Origin: Streptomyces viridiviolaceus
GTDB lineage: Bacteria > Actinomycetota > Actinomycetes > Streptomycetales > Streptomycetaceae
Direction: 5' to 3'
Length of the DNA stretch: 64,000 bases
Assembly (NCBI RefSeq): GCF_014650995.1
Contig: NZ_BMWA01000016.1
Location: 144,678-208,677 of the forward strand
Both the position numbers and the translations under genes were made by a program. Below, in pieces: positions 40,652-49,532 of this stretch; positions within the stretch are counted from its first letter, which is position 1; the number at the start of each line of letters is the position of its first letter. Under the pieces are notes generated by a model. It was not told the origin of the DNA and made no database searches. It saw only the letters and a program-made list of their open reading frames with translations.

Positions 40652-41278
40652 TCAGTCGGTGGTTGTCCGTGATGTACCGAGGGAGCAGTGGTGCTGATCC
40701 AAGATCCCCTCGACGATTCTCATGAGGTGGTCCCCCGCTTGCTCGATGCTTCCGTTCTGCGTGCTGACCTGCGCGCCTTCCAGTACGAAGGTGATCGCGG
40801 CCGCGGCCTGCTCGGGGTCGCGCAACCCGGCCTCGGTGCACATGCCGACCAGTCTGCGGGTCTGGTGGGCCTTGTGGCTCTCGATCACTTGCCGTGCGGG
40901 ATGGGAGCGGTCGGGCAGCTCGGCGATGGAGTTGATGAACGGGCAGCCCCGGTGCGAGATCGCCGGCAATCCCTCGGCGATGAAGCGGGCCAGGCCCAGG
41001 ATCTGCTCCCTGGGCCGGCCGGGGTGTTCGGCCTCTACCCGGTCGAAGGCCGCCTGGTAGTCGGCGGCGACGATCCGCAGCCACTCCGCGACCAGCGCAT
41101 CCTTGGTCTCGAAGTGGCGGTAGATCGCCATTTTGGTGGTCTCGGCCCGCTCGGCGATCGTCTGGACGCCCACCCGCCGGATCCCCTCGCTCTGGAAGAG
41201 CTCTTCCGCGGCGTCGAGGATGCGCTCGCGAGGCGGCAGTTTCGCCACCCTGCTCGGCCTGCTGGCGCTTGTTGCCAT
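40652..41278 (-). CDS. TetR-family regulator divergent from the amidase gene
   Basis: A 208-residue protein with the HTH at about 18-60 (RERILDAAEELFQSEGIRRV, then RAETTKMAIYRHFETKDALV) and the C-terminal pattern GCPFINSIAELPD, common in TetR_C_33 members (it includes a Cys in a CPF motif). ATG 41278 follows GGAG by five bases. Between it and the amidase (start 41407) are imperfect inverted repeats around GGTACCAGT and ACTGGTCGGTATC (about 41330-41386). It is the likely local repressor. Confidence 0.87.
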   Translation of the reverse strand: MATSASRPSRVAKLPPRERILDAAEELFQSEGIRRVGVQTIAERAETTKMAIYRHFETKDALVAEWLRIVAADYQAAFDRVEAEHPGRPREQILGLARFIAEGLPAISHRGCPFINSIAELPDRSHPARQVIESHKAHQTRRLVGMCTEAGLRDPEQAAAAITFVLEGAQVSTQNGSIEQAGDHLMRIVEGILDQHHCSLGTSRTTTD

Positions 41279-41406
41279 GACTGCTCCGTGACCTCCGGTC
41301 CGTTGTCGGGCCACTCACTTCCCCTGTTACGGTACCAGTCCGTGCCACGCGATACCGCTGAGTATCACTCGGCACTGGTCGGTATCTTTTTCCGTTGGGA
41401 GTGACA

Positions 41407-42858
41407 GTGAGAATCACCGAGTACGTGAGCTTCGACGCGGTCGGGCTCGCGGAGCTGGTGGCCAGAGGCGAGGTGACCCCCGCCGAACTGGAAGCGGCCG
41501 CACGAGAGGCCGCGCAGGCGGTCAATCCGCAGATCAACGCCATCGTGGAGACCTGGCCGGCCGACGACGAGCCCAGCCCCGGCAGCACACCGCTGGCCGG
41601 AGTCCCTTTCCTGATCAAGGACATCGCAGTCTCCATGGCCGGGAAGCGGATGGAGCTGGGCAGCCGTCTCGCGGCCGGCAACGTCTCCGGCACCGACTCC
41701 TCGCTGATGCTGCGCTTCCGGCGCGCCGGGCTCGTGACGTTCGGGCGTACCGCAACACCGGAGATGGCCTACAGCAACACGACGGAACCGGTGCTGTACG
41801 GCGCGACCCGCAACCCGTGGGACCTGACGCGCAGCGCGGGCGGATCCAGCGGGGGCGCGGGCGCGGCTGTCGCTGCCGGCGTGGTCCCGATCGCTCACGC
41901 CACCGACGCCGCCGGCTCGATCCGCATCCCCGCCGCCCATAACGGCCTGTTCGGGTTGAAGCCCACCCGTGGCCGGGTCTCCGTGGGCCCCTACTTCGAC
42001 GAGCTCTTCAACGGCCTGGCCGTGCACGGCAGCGTCAGCCGCACGGTACGCGACAGCGCGACGTTGCTCGACCAGATCCGCGGCCCGGAACCGGGTGACC
42101 CGTACTTCGCCCAAGAGCCGTCCCGGCCGTATGCGGAGGAAGTCACCCGCCACCCGGGCTCGCTGCGGATCGGTGTCCTCGCCCAGGCATGGGGCGGGCA
42201 CCGTACGACCACGTCAGTGGCCGACGCTCTCTCTCGTACCGTGCGTCTGCTCGAATCTCTCGGCCACCAGGTGGAGGAGGTCAACGTCGACCTCGGGGCC
42301 GACTGGGAGGAGTTCGTCCTGGCCAGTGCCCGTCAGTGGACGGCGAATCTGACGGCCTCGGTCGACGAGCTGGCTGCCGCCTTCGACCGGCCCATCGACT
42401 CCTCAACCCTGGAGCCGCCCACCCTTGCCAGCTACCACTACGGGCAGCGGGTCAGCGGCGCCCAGTTCGTCAGCGCTCTGGAAATCCGTAACCGGATCGC
42501 CCGAAGCCTGGCGAGGTATTTCGACGCTCACGACATACTGCTCACCCCGACCGTGCCGGAGCTTCCCCCGCCCTTGGGCACTCATGCGGAGGGGGCGGAG
42601 GCACTGGACGGCCTCGGCTGGCTTCGCCGTCTCTTTGATCTTTCACCGTTCAGCGCGGCGTTCAACGTGGCGGGCACGCCCGCCATGTCCGTGCCTGTGA
42701 CGACCGACGCGGAGACGGGGCTCCCGATCGGTATGCAGTTCGCTGCCGGATACGGGCTCGAAGGCCGCCTCTTCCGCCTCGCCGGACAACTCGAAGAAGC
42801 AAGCCCGTGGTCGGGCCGGACTCCCACGGTGTGGGCAGGGAACCACACAGGCCACTGA
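41407..42858 (+). CDS. Amidase-signature family hydrolase
   Basis: The 483-residue protein holds the full Ser-cisSer-Lys triad: Lys71 in FLIKDIAVSM, Ser147 in SAGGSSGGAGAAVAAG and Ser171 in TDAAGSIRIPAAHNGLFGLK. Such enzymes hydrolyse amide bonds (for example aryl or alkyl amides) in the cytosol; substrate is not readable. Start GTG 41407 has GGAG five bases upstream; TTG 41395 and GTG 41401 are alternatives. It is expressed divergently from a TetR gene. The 3' end abuts a truncated gene on the other strand, so a rearrangement boundary lies just past 42858. Confidence 0.9.
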   Translation: MRITEYVSFDAVGLAELVARGEVTPAELEAAAREAAQAVNPQINAIVETWPADDEPSPGSTPLAGVPFLIKDIAVSMAGKRMELGSRLAAGNVSGTDSSLMLRFRRAGLVTFGRTATPEMAYSNTTEPVLYGATRNPWDLTRSAGGSSGGAGAAVAAGVVPIAHATDAAGSIRIPAAHNGLFGLKPTRGRVSVGPYFDELFNGLAVHGSVSRTVRDSATLLDQIRGPEPGDPYFAQEPSRPYAEEVTRHPGSLRIGVLAQAWGGHRTTTSVADALSRTVRLLESLGHQVEEVNVDLGADWEEFVLASARQWTANLTASVDELAAAFDRPIDSSTLEPPTLASYHYGQRVSGAQFVSALEIRNRIARSLARYFDAHDILLTPTVPELPPPLGTHAEGAEALDGLGWLRRLFDLSPFSAAFNVAGTPAMSVPVTTDAETGLPIGMQFAAGYGLEGRLFRLAGQLEEASPWSGRTPTVWAGNHTGH

Positions 42859-42869
42859 GGAGTGCTCCT

Positions 42870-43149
42870 GGAGCCGGGAGTCCACTGACCGGAGCGCTCC
42901 CGATGCGGGAGTGTGCCACCGTGCCGGTGCTCCGGAGGTGGGGGGTAAGCCTCCCGGGACGACGGTTCCCTTGATCACCATGACCGCGACATCCGCGTTG
43001 TGCACCGGCCTGCCCGTGCCGCTGAGCATGTGCAGATCGAGTACGGCGTCGTGGGACGTGGCAGCCTCCCCGTGTGGTCTGGTCGAGGCGGATCGGCCAG
43101 GCAGGCGGCCTGCGCACCGGGCGGCGATCGCGCGGTGCGTGGGCGGCAT
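42870..43149 (-). pseudogene. Truncated gene downstream of SUKH-4 (possible toxin partner)
   Basis: The frame starts MPPTHRAIAARCAGRLPGRS nine bases after the SUKH-4 stop and continues EAATSHDAVLDLHMLSGTGR, then NADVAVMVIKGTVVPGGLPP, which reads as real protein. Past about 42870 it runs antisense into the amidase gene, so the C-terminus is lost. I do not recognise the domain with confidence. SUKH-4 genes often neighbour polymorphic toxins or deaminases, so this could be the remnant of such a partner (inference). Confidence 0.4.
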
Positions 43150-43158
43150 CGGCGGCGA

Positions 43159-43776
43159 TCACCCGTAGAGCGAGCGGGCTCCCGGGCTGCTGCCCTGGAA
43201 TCGCTGGCCCGCGGCGATCTCCTCGCCGACCGCCGACCACACGGTCTCGTCGTCCTGGAAGGGCAGCGGGTCGATGCTGTTCGTTTCCTGACGGATACGC
43301 TCGACCTCGCGCTCCAGGCGCTCGAAGTCGGCTTCCTCGTCGCCGTCGTCGCCGCTGAAGGTGAACTCCTCGAGCAGGCGCTGGAACCGGAGGGTGACAT
43401 GGACGAGGGAGGAGACGTCCGAATGGAGTTCCTGCACGGTCTCCTCGTCGGCGTCGAAGGCGTACACCTTGCCGGAACCGGTGTCGAGGGCGAGGTGGGC
43501 GTTGAGCAGCCAGCCGATGACGGGCCATCCGCCCGCGTCCTCCGAGGCGTCCTCGAAGCCCTCCACGTCGACGACGTCCTGCACGAGGGGGAGCCGACCC
43601 GAGTCCTCTTCGCACTCGCGCAGCCGGAGCGTCCCGGTGGGGACGCCGACGACCTGCAGGAGGAGGGCGCCCTCGGTGTCCGCGGTGGAGGGCGGGAAGG
43701 CGGTGGCGTGCAAGGTCTCGAGCCGGTCGTCGCCGAAGATGTCGGCGAGTTCGCCGCGGGTGACGTCGAAAAGCAC
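43159..43776 (-). CDS. SUKH-4-like immunity protein
   Basis: A 205-residue acidic protein: VLFDVTRGELADIFGDDRLE, then GALLLQVVGVPTGTLRL, GWPVIGWLLNAHLALDTGSG, KVYAFDADEETVQELHSDVS and a glutamate-rich C-terminal part. The order (entry helix, FL..VG.P, IG..L...LALD..G.VY, then a run like SLV.F..LL) fits SUKH-4 immunity proteins that neutralise polymorphic toxins. The GTG start at 43776 has GGAG eight bases upstream; the frame is open further, to 43860. The following gene (9 bp away) is truncated. Confidence 0.65.
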   Translation of the reverse strand: MLFDVTRGELADIFGDDRLETLHATAFPPSTADTEGALLLQVVGVPTGTLRLRECEEDSGRLPLVQDVVDVEGFEDASEDAGGWPVIGWLLNAHLALDTGSGKVYAFDADEETVQELHSDVSSLVHVTLRFQRLLEEFTFSGDDGDEEADFERLEREVERIRQETNSIDPLPFQDDETVWSAVGEEIAAGQRFQGSSPGARSLYG

Positions 43777-44020
43777 TGCTGGAACTCCGAACTCGGTGGC
43801 GGCACGGGCGCCGTGGGACTGGTCAGGAGACCGTATCCGCACGCGGGTGCCGGAGCACACGACCGCGGAGTCGGGGAGTCAGGGAAGTTCTGGCGATGGC
43901 CGGCCTGGGGCGCTCTGGGCGCTGAGGCTGACCGCCACGTCTTCAGATGGTCCGCCTTCCGCACCCTCCTGCCGCCCGCCCTGCGCCGGGTGCCGCCCCT
44001 TGAGGGCCGAGGGGAAGGGG

Positions 44021-44048
44021 AAGGGGCCCGGCTGGTGCCGGACCCCTT
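44021..44048. terminator. Strong hairpin downstream of the cold-shock gene
   Basis: AAGGGG-C-CCGGC-TGGT-GCCGG-A-CCCCTT: 11 pairs with one mismatch. It lies 28 bp past the cold-shock stop. A CTTTT run follows on the plus strand, so it could end transcripts from either side. Confidence 0.75.
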
Positions 44049-44076
44049 CTTTTCGTAGCGGGGACTTCGCGGGCCG

Positions 44077-44280
44077 TCAGCCGCGGACGATGTTCTCGGC
44101 CTGCGGGCCCTTCTGGCCCTGGGCCACGTCGAAGGTGACCGTCTCGCCCTCGACGAGCTCCCGGTAGCCGTTGCCGGTGATGTTGGAGTAGTGGGCGAAG
44201 ACGTCAGGTCCGCCGCCGTCCTGGGCGATGAATCCGAAGCCCTTCTCGGCGTTGAACCACTTCACGGTGCCGCTGGCCAT
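44077..44280 (-). CDS. CspA-family cold-shock protein
   Basis: A 67-residue full-length cold-shock domain: MASGTVKWFNAEKGFGFIAQ with RNP1 (KGFGFI) and RNP2 (DVFAHYSNI), ending GQKGPQAENIVRG. It binds single-stranded RNA and DNA and melts mRNA structure. The 5' region (44281-44500) is long and without a gene, as expected for a structured leader. The sequence is typical of Streptomyces SC7.0-like cold-shock proteins. Confidence 0.96.
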   Translation of the reverse strand: MASGTVKWFNAEKGFGFIAQDGGGPDVFAHYSNITGNGYRELVEGETVTFDVAQGQKGPQAENIVRG

Positions 44281-44504
44281 GCTCTGTCCTTCGCTATCGC
44301 CGGGAACTCCCGGCTGGTCTGTGGGCGGGGCCGACCCTGACGGGAAGGCACCCGGCGTCCGTTCTACCCCGTCACCGCGCGATTATCCGAACTTTTACGC
44401 CCATCGGCGTGTGCCGCGAATCGTTCCCACGGCACACGGGACGCATACCCCGGTACCGCGCTCCTGCCACCGGCACCGTCCCGTGCCCTGTCCACCGCCT
44501 GCGG

Positions 44505-45284
44505 TCAGCCGCGCACGTGCAGCCCGAAGCCCGTGCGGCCCGCGGGCTCCAGTCCCTCCTTCAGGTGAAGCGAGGGAATCTCGTAGTCACCGAAGTTCTG
44601 CCGCCGGAACGCGATCGGCTCGGTCGACTCCAGGGTGAGCAGGCGCTGCTCCCAGGCCTTGGCGACGTCCGGGTAGCCCTCGTCGGTCATCCGGTCGGAG
44701 CCATACAGCACGAACGGCGGCAGCACCTCGATGCCCGGGTAGTAGAGGATGCCGTGGTGGATCGGGAACAACAGATCGTCGATGGGGCCGTTGATCCCGC
44801 GAGCGGCGTAATGCGACTGCGGGCCGCCGACGGTCACCGACAGCAGTGCCTTCCTGCCCGCGAGGGTGCCTTCGCCGAAGCGCTCGCCGTACCTGGTGTC
44901 GCTGTGCTCGCCGACGCCGTACGCGAAGTGGTAGGTGAACACCCGGTCCACCCAGCCTTTGAGGATCGCGGGCATCGTGTACCACCACAGCGGGAACTGG
45001 AAGAGGATCGTGTCGGCCCACAGCAGCTTCTCCTGCTCGGCGAGCACGTCCGGGGTGAGCGTCCCGGCGTCGAAGGCCCGGCCCGAGTCCCGGGCGACCT
45101 TCAGCGGACTTGAGACGTCGGGGCCGTAGTCCGCGGCGTCCACGACCGCTTTCCAGTTCATCGCGTACAGATCGCTCACCCGTACCTCGTGCCCGGCGGC
45201 CTCCAACGTGGACACCGCGAGGTCCTTCAGCGAGCCGTTGAGCGACTTCGGCTCCGGATGGGCGTAGACGATCAGCGTCTTCAC
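44505..45284 (-). CDS. NAD(P)H dehydrogenase (quinone), flavodoxin-fold NQO1/MdaB type
   Basis: The 259-residue protein starts MKTLIVYAHPEPKSLNGSLK (flavin phosphate loop) and has DTILFQFPLWWYTMPAILKG (FMN/FAD-binding and active-site aromatic loop), DRVFTYHFAYGVG and LLSVTVGGPQSHYAARGING. It carries out two-electron reduction of quinones or similar compounds in the cytosol. It is divergent from an XRE regulator (45424), 139 bp apart. The pair is a common streptomycete module: the regulator probably represses the reductase until a quinone or other ligand is present (inference). Confidence 0.9.
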   Translation of the reverse strand: MKTLIVYAHPEPKSLNGSLKDLAVSTLEAAGHEVRVSDLYAMNWKAVVDAADYGPDVSSPLKVARDSGRAFDAGTLTPDVLAEQEKLLWADTILFQFPLWWYTMPAILKGWVDRVFTYHFAYGVGEHSDTRYGERFGEGTLAGRKALLSVTVGGPQSHYAARGINGPIDDLLFPIHHGILYYPGIEVLPPFVLYGSDRMTDEGYPDVAKAWEQRLLTLESTEPIAFRRQNFGDYEIPSLHLKEGLEPAGRTGFGLHVRG

Positions 45285-45423
45285 GGGAACTCCTTCGGAT
45301 CGGATGCCTTCGATCCTGGGCGCCGCGGAGCCCGGTGTTCAGGGGCGCATCTTCCATCGGACGGGACTTCCTGGTAACGGCAGGACCACCTTCACGGCCA
45401 CTACCGAGGCCATACTGGGGCGT

Positions 45424-46272
45424 ATGGACGATCTTGCAGGCTTCCTGCGGACCCGGCGTTCCCGGGTCGACCCGGCGGCCGTCGGCATACCCACCGACAG
45501 TCGCCGCCGGGTCGAAGGGCTGCGCCGCGAAGAGGTCGCGCACCTGTCCGGAGTCAGCGTCGACTACTACGTACGCCTGGAGCAGGGCCGCGCGACCCAG
45601 CCCTCCGAGCAGGTCCTCGACGCGCTCGCCCGCGTCCTCGGCCTCGACGAGACCGAACGCGGGCACCTTTACCGGCTCGCCCGGCAGCGCCGCCGCCGCG
45701 CGAAGACGCCGGCCGGTCGCGTCCGGCCGCAGCTGCTGCGCGTCCTCGACCTGGTCGCCGACGCACCCGCGCTGATCATGGACCACCGCATGGACGTGCT
45801 CGCCGGGAACCGCCTCGCCGCGCTCCTCTACGGCCGACCGATGCCGGGCCTGAACACCGCCCGGCACATCTTCCTCGAAGAGGCCGAGCGCGGCCTTTAC
45901 GCGGACTGGGAGAAATGCACCCTCGATGTGGTCGGGCACCTTCGCCTGGCCGCCGGCAAATACCCCGAGGACCCCCGCCTGGCCTCGCTCATCGGCGAAC
46001 TGGCCATGGGCAGCGAGCGCTTCCGCCGCCTCTGGGCCCGCGCGGACGTGCGCGCCCGCACACATGGACCCAAGACGTACCGTCACCCGCTGGTCGGTCT
46101 GCTGGAACTGCACCAGGAGAACTTCGCACTACCGGACGAATCAGGCATGGAGCTGCTGGTATTGTCCGCCGCCCCCGACAGCCCCGCCGAGGACGGACTG
46201 CGCCTGCTCGCGGGCCTGGGCACGGACAGCGGTGACGCGCATCCCACAGCGGACGCTCAGGTCCGCGAGTAG
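45424..46272 (+). CDS. XRE-family regulator with MmyB-like ligand domain
   Basis: A 282-residue protein with an N-terminal HTH_31/XRE domain (LAGFLRTRRSRVDPAAVGIP, then RREEVAHLSGVSVDYYVRLE, QGRATQPSEQVLDALARVLG) and an MmyB-like PAS-type C-terminal domain (LIMDHRMDVLAGNRLAALLY, then TYRHPLVGLLELHQENFALP). The GLRREEVA..SGVS..YY..LEQGR..PS..VL motif is diagnostic. These proteins sense a small molecule and control a divergent oxidoreductase, here the NQO-type gene. There is no strong ribosome binding site before ATG 45424; the transcript may be nearly leaderless. Confidence 0.9.
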   Translation: MDDLAGFLRTRRSRVDPAAVGIPTDSRRRVEGLRREEVAHLSGVSVDYYVRLEQGRATQPSEQVLDALARVLGLDETERGHLYRLARQRRRRAKTPAGRVRPQLLRVLDLVADAPALIMDHRMDVLAGNRLAALLYGRPMPGLNTARHIFLEEAERGLYADWEKCTLDVVGHLRLAAGKYPEDPRLASLIGELAMGSERFRRLWARADVRARTHGPKTYRHPLVGLLELHQENFALPDESGMELLVLSAAPDSPAEDGLRLLAGLGTDSGDAHPTADAQVRE

Positions 46273-46469
46273 CTCACGTGTCGCCGTGCCGTCGTCTTCG
46301 TCGAGGTGAACCGCTGCCGGGTCGTGCAGGGGCCCGCACCCCCCCTCGACCGCGGCAGCACCGTCAGCGTCCGACGCGATTTCGGGTTCTGGCTCACCCT
46401 CTGTGGAACGCACAGAGCACGATGACGCCTCCAGCAACTGCTGCTGTCACTCATGGCCGGAGCCAGTGG

Positions 46470-47060
46470 ACCTTGGTCGCAGCCGGGGCGACGCCCCGCA
46501 CGCGCCGCGCGCCTTGGGGTCGACGTTCCAGCACGTCGATCAGCTTGGGATCACTGCCGGCATGCGGTGCTGGGAGGTAGGTGCCGGCGGTCCGTCCGTC
46601 CCCCTCGGGCCGGCCGAGCGAGTCGGCCTCACCAACATGGTCCAGGCGCTGCGGCCCGGCGGCTGGCTGCTCCTGGAGGACGCCGACCCGAGGCTGCAGC
46701 CGCTGTCGTGTCCGGACGAGTCGGGCCCCCGAACAGCGGCTCGCCAACCGGTTGCGATCCGGATTCCGTACCTCGATGCCAGCCCGCGGCGCGGACCTCG
46801 CGTACGGGCGAACCTTGCCGAGGCTGCTGCGTGAGGCCGTCGGGTCGACGTTCAGGCCGACGGGTACGACCCGATCACCTCGCCGGCATGTGCCGTCATG
46901 GAGGCCGCGACCGTGCGGCAGATCCGCCGCCGTCTGGTGGCGGCAGGAGCCGCCACCGACGAGGAGATCGACAGCCACTTGGCCAACTTCGCCGCCGGAG
47001 GCCTCGACCTGGCCGCTGCCCCGGTGATCTCCGCTGGGGCCCGCCGCCCGCCCTCGGTTG
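46470..47060 (+). pseudogene. Decayed class I SAM-dependent methyltransferase
   Basis: At least three frames are needed: LGITAGMRCWEVGAGGPSVP (motif I, from about 46550) jumps directly to GLTNMVQALRPGGWLLLEDA (post-motif III), so about 100 codons are lost between; then RLANRLRSGFRTSMPARGAD and LAYGRTLPRLLREA, then a shift to DPITSPACAVMEAATVRQIR and RRLVAAGAATDEEIDSHLAN. The pieces are in the order of an O- or C-methyltransferase of the UbiE-like kind. It cannot make an active enzyme. It is convergent with the third ECF41 gene. Confidence 0.75.
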
Positions 47061-47081
47061 CCGTCCGAGGGCGGTTCCCGT

Positions 47082-47987
47082 TCACCACGGTGCGACGTCG
47101 TGGGCGGTGCCGTCCGTGATGGCGTGGAGTTTGTCGGGGTTGGCGACGTTGTGGATGGCGGTGATACGACCGTCGGAGTCCCAGTCGAAGGTGACGGTGG
47201 CGATCACCCGGTCCGGGGCGCTGAACACCATGCCCGGACTGCCGTTGACGTCGACGAGCTCGGCGCGCATGTCGGCGGGCCGGACGCCCTGGTAGGTGAC
47301 CGTGCCGATGGCCGCGAACCACGAGGCCACCGTCTGTGCTCCCACGACCGGCTTGAGCGCCTGACGGACCTTTCCGCCGCCGTCGGTCCACAGGGTGACG
47401 TCCGGGGACAACAGTTCCATCAGGGTGTTGATGTCACCACCGGTCACGGCGGCGAAGAACCGCTCGGTGACCTCGCGCTGCCGAGAGCGGTCGGCTGCAA
47501 AACGGGGCCTGCGGGCCCGTACGTGCTCACGCGCACGGTGCGCGGCCTGTCGTACCGCCGCCTCGGACCGGTCCACCGCCTCCGCGATCTCGGCGTGGCT
47601 GAAGCCGAAGACCTCCTTCAGTACGAAGACCGCGCGCTCCAGCGGGCTCAGCGTCTCCAGCACCACCAGCACGGCCATCGACACCGACTCGGCATCCGTG
47701 ACGGCGTCGGCGGTATCGCGGCTGGTGAGGATGGGTTCGGGTAGCCACGGGCCGACGTAGGTCTCGCGCTTGTGCCGGGTGGAACGCAGGTGTTCCAGCG
47801 CCAGGTTGGACACGATCCGCATCAAGTACGCCTTGGGATCGGCGACTTGCGACCGGTCGGCGGACGACCACTTGATCCAGGCGTCCTGCATCGCGTCCTC
47901 GGCGTCGGCCGCGGAGCCGAGGATGCGGTAGGCCACGGAGAACAGCAGCCTGCGGTACTCGTGAAAGACCTGCCGGCCGGCGCTCAC
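47082..47987 (-). CDS. ECF41-type RNA polymerase sigma factor (SigJ-like), copy 3 of 3
   Basis: A 301-residue sigma factor, the most canonical of the three: region 2 (about 10-78, LLFSVAYRILGSAADAEDAM), WLPEP (81-85), region 4 (about 105-160, VFVLKEVFGFSHAEIAEAVD), and a SnoaL-like extension with DGGGK (202-206) and NPDKL (283-287). The GTG start at 47987 overlaps the stop of the preceding oxidoreductase (GTGA), so the two are translationally coupled. Oxidoreductases of this kind are one of the classic partner types of ECF41 sigma factors. Confidence 0.94.
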   Translation of the reverse strand: MSAGRQVFHEYRRLLFSVAYRILGSAADAEDAMQDAWIKWSSADRSQVADPKAYLMRIVSNLALEHLRSTRHKRETYVGPWLPEPILTSRDTADAVTDAESVSMAVLVVLETLSPLERAVFVLKEVFGFSHAEIAEAVDRSEAAVRQAAHRAREHVRARRPRFAADRSRQREVTERFFAAVTGGDINTLMELLSPDVTLWTDGGGKVRQALKPVVGAQTVASWFAAIGTVTYQGVRPADMRAELVDVNGSPGMVFSAPDRVIATVTFDWDSDGRITAIHNVANPDKLHAITDGTAHDVAPW

Positions 47988-49195
47988 TCGGCACCCTCGG
48001 TGACACGGGTGAAGCGACCGCCGTGCGGCCAGAACGCGCCCGAGGCGGGCATCCTCTTCATACGGCCGAAGGTCGGCCAGGGCGAGGCAGTCACTGTCTC
48101 CTTATACCGGACCGCCATCCGGCCGGTCAGATGAATACGCCGCGGGCTGTCATCGGGTCGGGTGAACTGCACGACCGCATCATGTCGGCCCAGGCTCACC
48201 GGCGTGTGGTAGTAACCGAAGCGGAACGGCTTGGGCCGCTTGCCCTTCAGCGTACGGATGATCGACACCGCCGCGTGCACCCCGGTCGGCATCCCGCTTT
48301 GGCAGGTGCCGTGCATGACGCCGTAACCCTGGCGGATCGCCGCGGCGTCACCGATGGCGTACACGTCGGGGTGCGACACCGAACGCAGCGCGGTGTCGGT
48401 GACGATGCGGCCGCGCTCGTCGACGGCCAGCCCGGCGGCGGCTGCCAGCGGCGACACCCGCGTACCGCTCGTCCACAGGACGACATCAGCGGCGATGCTC
48501 CCCCCGCCCGCCAGCGCGACCGACCCAGGCAGCGCCTTCACCACCTCTACGCCGCTGCGCACCTCGACGCCGAGGTGGTCGAGCGCCGACTGCAGATACG
48601 TCCTGGCCTTCGGGTTCATGGCCGCACCGGGTTCGTCCCGGCCCAGCAGCACGACGTCCAGCTCCGGGTGCCGTTCCGCGATCTCCGCGGCCGACTCGAC
48701 ACCGGTCAGCCCGCTGCCGGCGACCACCACCGTGCCGCTGCCGAGCCGCGCCAGCCGGTCGGCCAGCAACTCGGCATCCTGGGGCCCGTCAAGGGTGTAC
48801 GCGTGGTCGTCGACGCCCGGCACCGCGGTCGTGTCCGCCACGCTGCCCAAGCCGTACACGAGCGTGTCGTAGTGCAAGACCCGGTCGTCGTCGATCCGCA
48901 CCGTTCGCGCGTCCGCATCGACCGCCGTCACCCAGCCGCGCACGAACTGTGCGCCCGTCCCTTCGAGCAACGACGGAATGCTCAGCTCGGCGAGCTGCTG
49001 TCCGGTCGCCGTCATGTGAAGCCGCATCCGCTCGGTGAACCGCTCCTGTGCGTTCACCAGGGTCACCTGTACGTCCTCGCGCCGCTTGACCCGGGCCGAG
49101 AGCTGTATGGCCGCGGACATGCCCGCATAACCCCCGCCCAGGATCAGAACGCGGTGCGTGGTGATCGCCGTGCCGGTTTCGTGCCGTGCGCTCAT
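47984..49195 (-). CDS. NAD(P)/FAD-dependent oxidoreductase, NDH-2-like (ECF41 partner)
   Basis: The 403-residue flavoprotein has two dinucleotide folds: VLILGGGYAGMSAAIQL (FAD, about 16-32) and TVVVAGSGLTGVESAAEIAE (NAD, about 155-174), and the FAD-closing YAIGDAAAIRQGYGVM. No C-terminal membrane anchor is clear. Family members pass electrons from NAD(P)H to quinones or other acceptors. ATG 49195 follows AAGGAGGGCAG. It is the first gene of a two-gene operon with the ECF41 sigma factor and is likely its own main target (positive loop, inference). Confidence 0.9.
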   Translation of the reverse strand: MSARHETGTAITTHRVLILGGGYAGMSAAIQLSARVKRREDVQVTLVNAQERFTERMRLHMTATGQQLAELSIPSLLEGTGAQFVRGWVTAVDADARTVRIDDDRVLHYDTLVYGLGSVADTTAVPGVDDHAYTLDGPQDAELLADRLARLGSGTVVVAGSGLTGVESAAEIAERHPELDVVLLGRDEPGAAMNPKARTYLQSALDHLGVEVRSGVEVVKALPGSVALAGGGSIAADVVLWTSGTRVSPLAAAAGLAVDERGRIVTDTALRSVSHPDVYAIGDAAAIRQGYGVMHGTCQSGMPTGVHAAVSIIRTLKGKRPKPFRFGYYHTPVSLGRHDAVVQFTRPDDSPRRIHLTGRMAVRYKETVTASPWPTFGRMKRMPASGAFWPHGGRFTRVTEGAE

Positions 49196-49268
49196 CGCTC
49201 TGCCCTCCTTGCTCGCTGTTGACGACCAGTGGATGGAAGCTGCGAACCAGTTCGTGACATGAGGTCGA

Positions 49269-49284
49269 TGTAACGCGCGTCACA
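49269..49284. promoter_or_regulatory. 16-bp palindrome upstream of the oxidoreductase-sigma operon
   Basis: TGTAACGCGCGTCACA, symmetric except one pair, 74 bp before the start at 49195. It may be an operator. A TGTCACG (minus, 49260-49254) resembling the ECF41 -35 lies next to it, but no CGTC follows at the expected spacing. Confidence 0.5.
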
Positions 49285-49532
49285 GTTGAATTGGTGGGGT
49301 GCGTCCGTGTGCACGCCGGGACTGGCAGGGACGGTCAGCTTCGCTCAGTGAGCGCGGTCGGTGAGCCGGGAGCCGGGCGGCGCGTTCGTGTGGCTGGTGC
49401 ACCGGCGTGCGGATTCGGTGGAGCGCGAGGAGCTGCGGCCGGGCCGTTGCCTGGCGTCAGACCATGGCGCCCGGCTGGGTGCGCTGGCAGGTCATGGGCA
49501 ACCAGTTCGAAATGCGCCGGGACCGCATGGTG

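Noticed and set aside
44587..46113. Minus-strand frame of about 500 codons across the NQO and XRE genes
   Set aside because: It spans two well-supported divergent genes in a wrong frame and has no recognisable domain.
49254..49260. TGTCACG (minus strand) as an ECF41 -35 before the oxidoreductase-sigma operon
   Set aside because: The expected CGTC at about 16 bp is missing; the nearest is 28-30 bp away, so the promoter claim is not supported.
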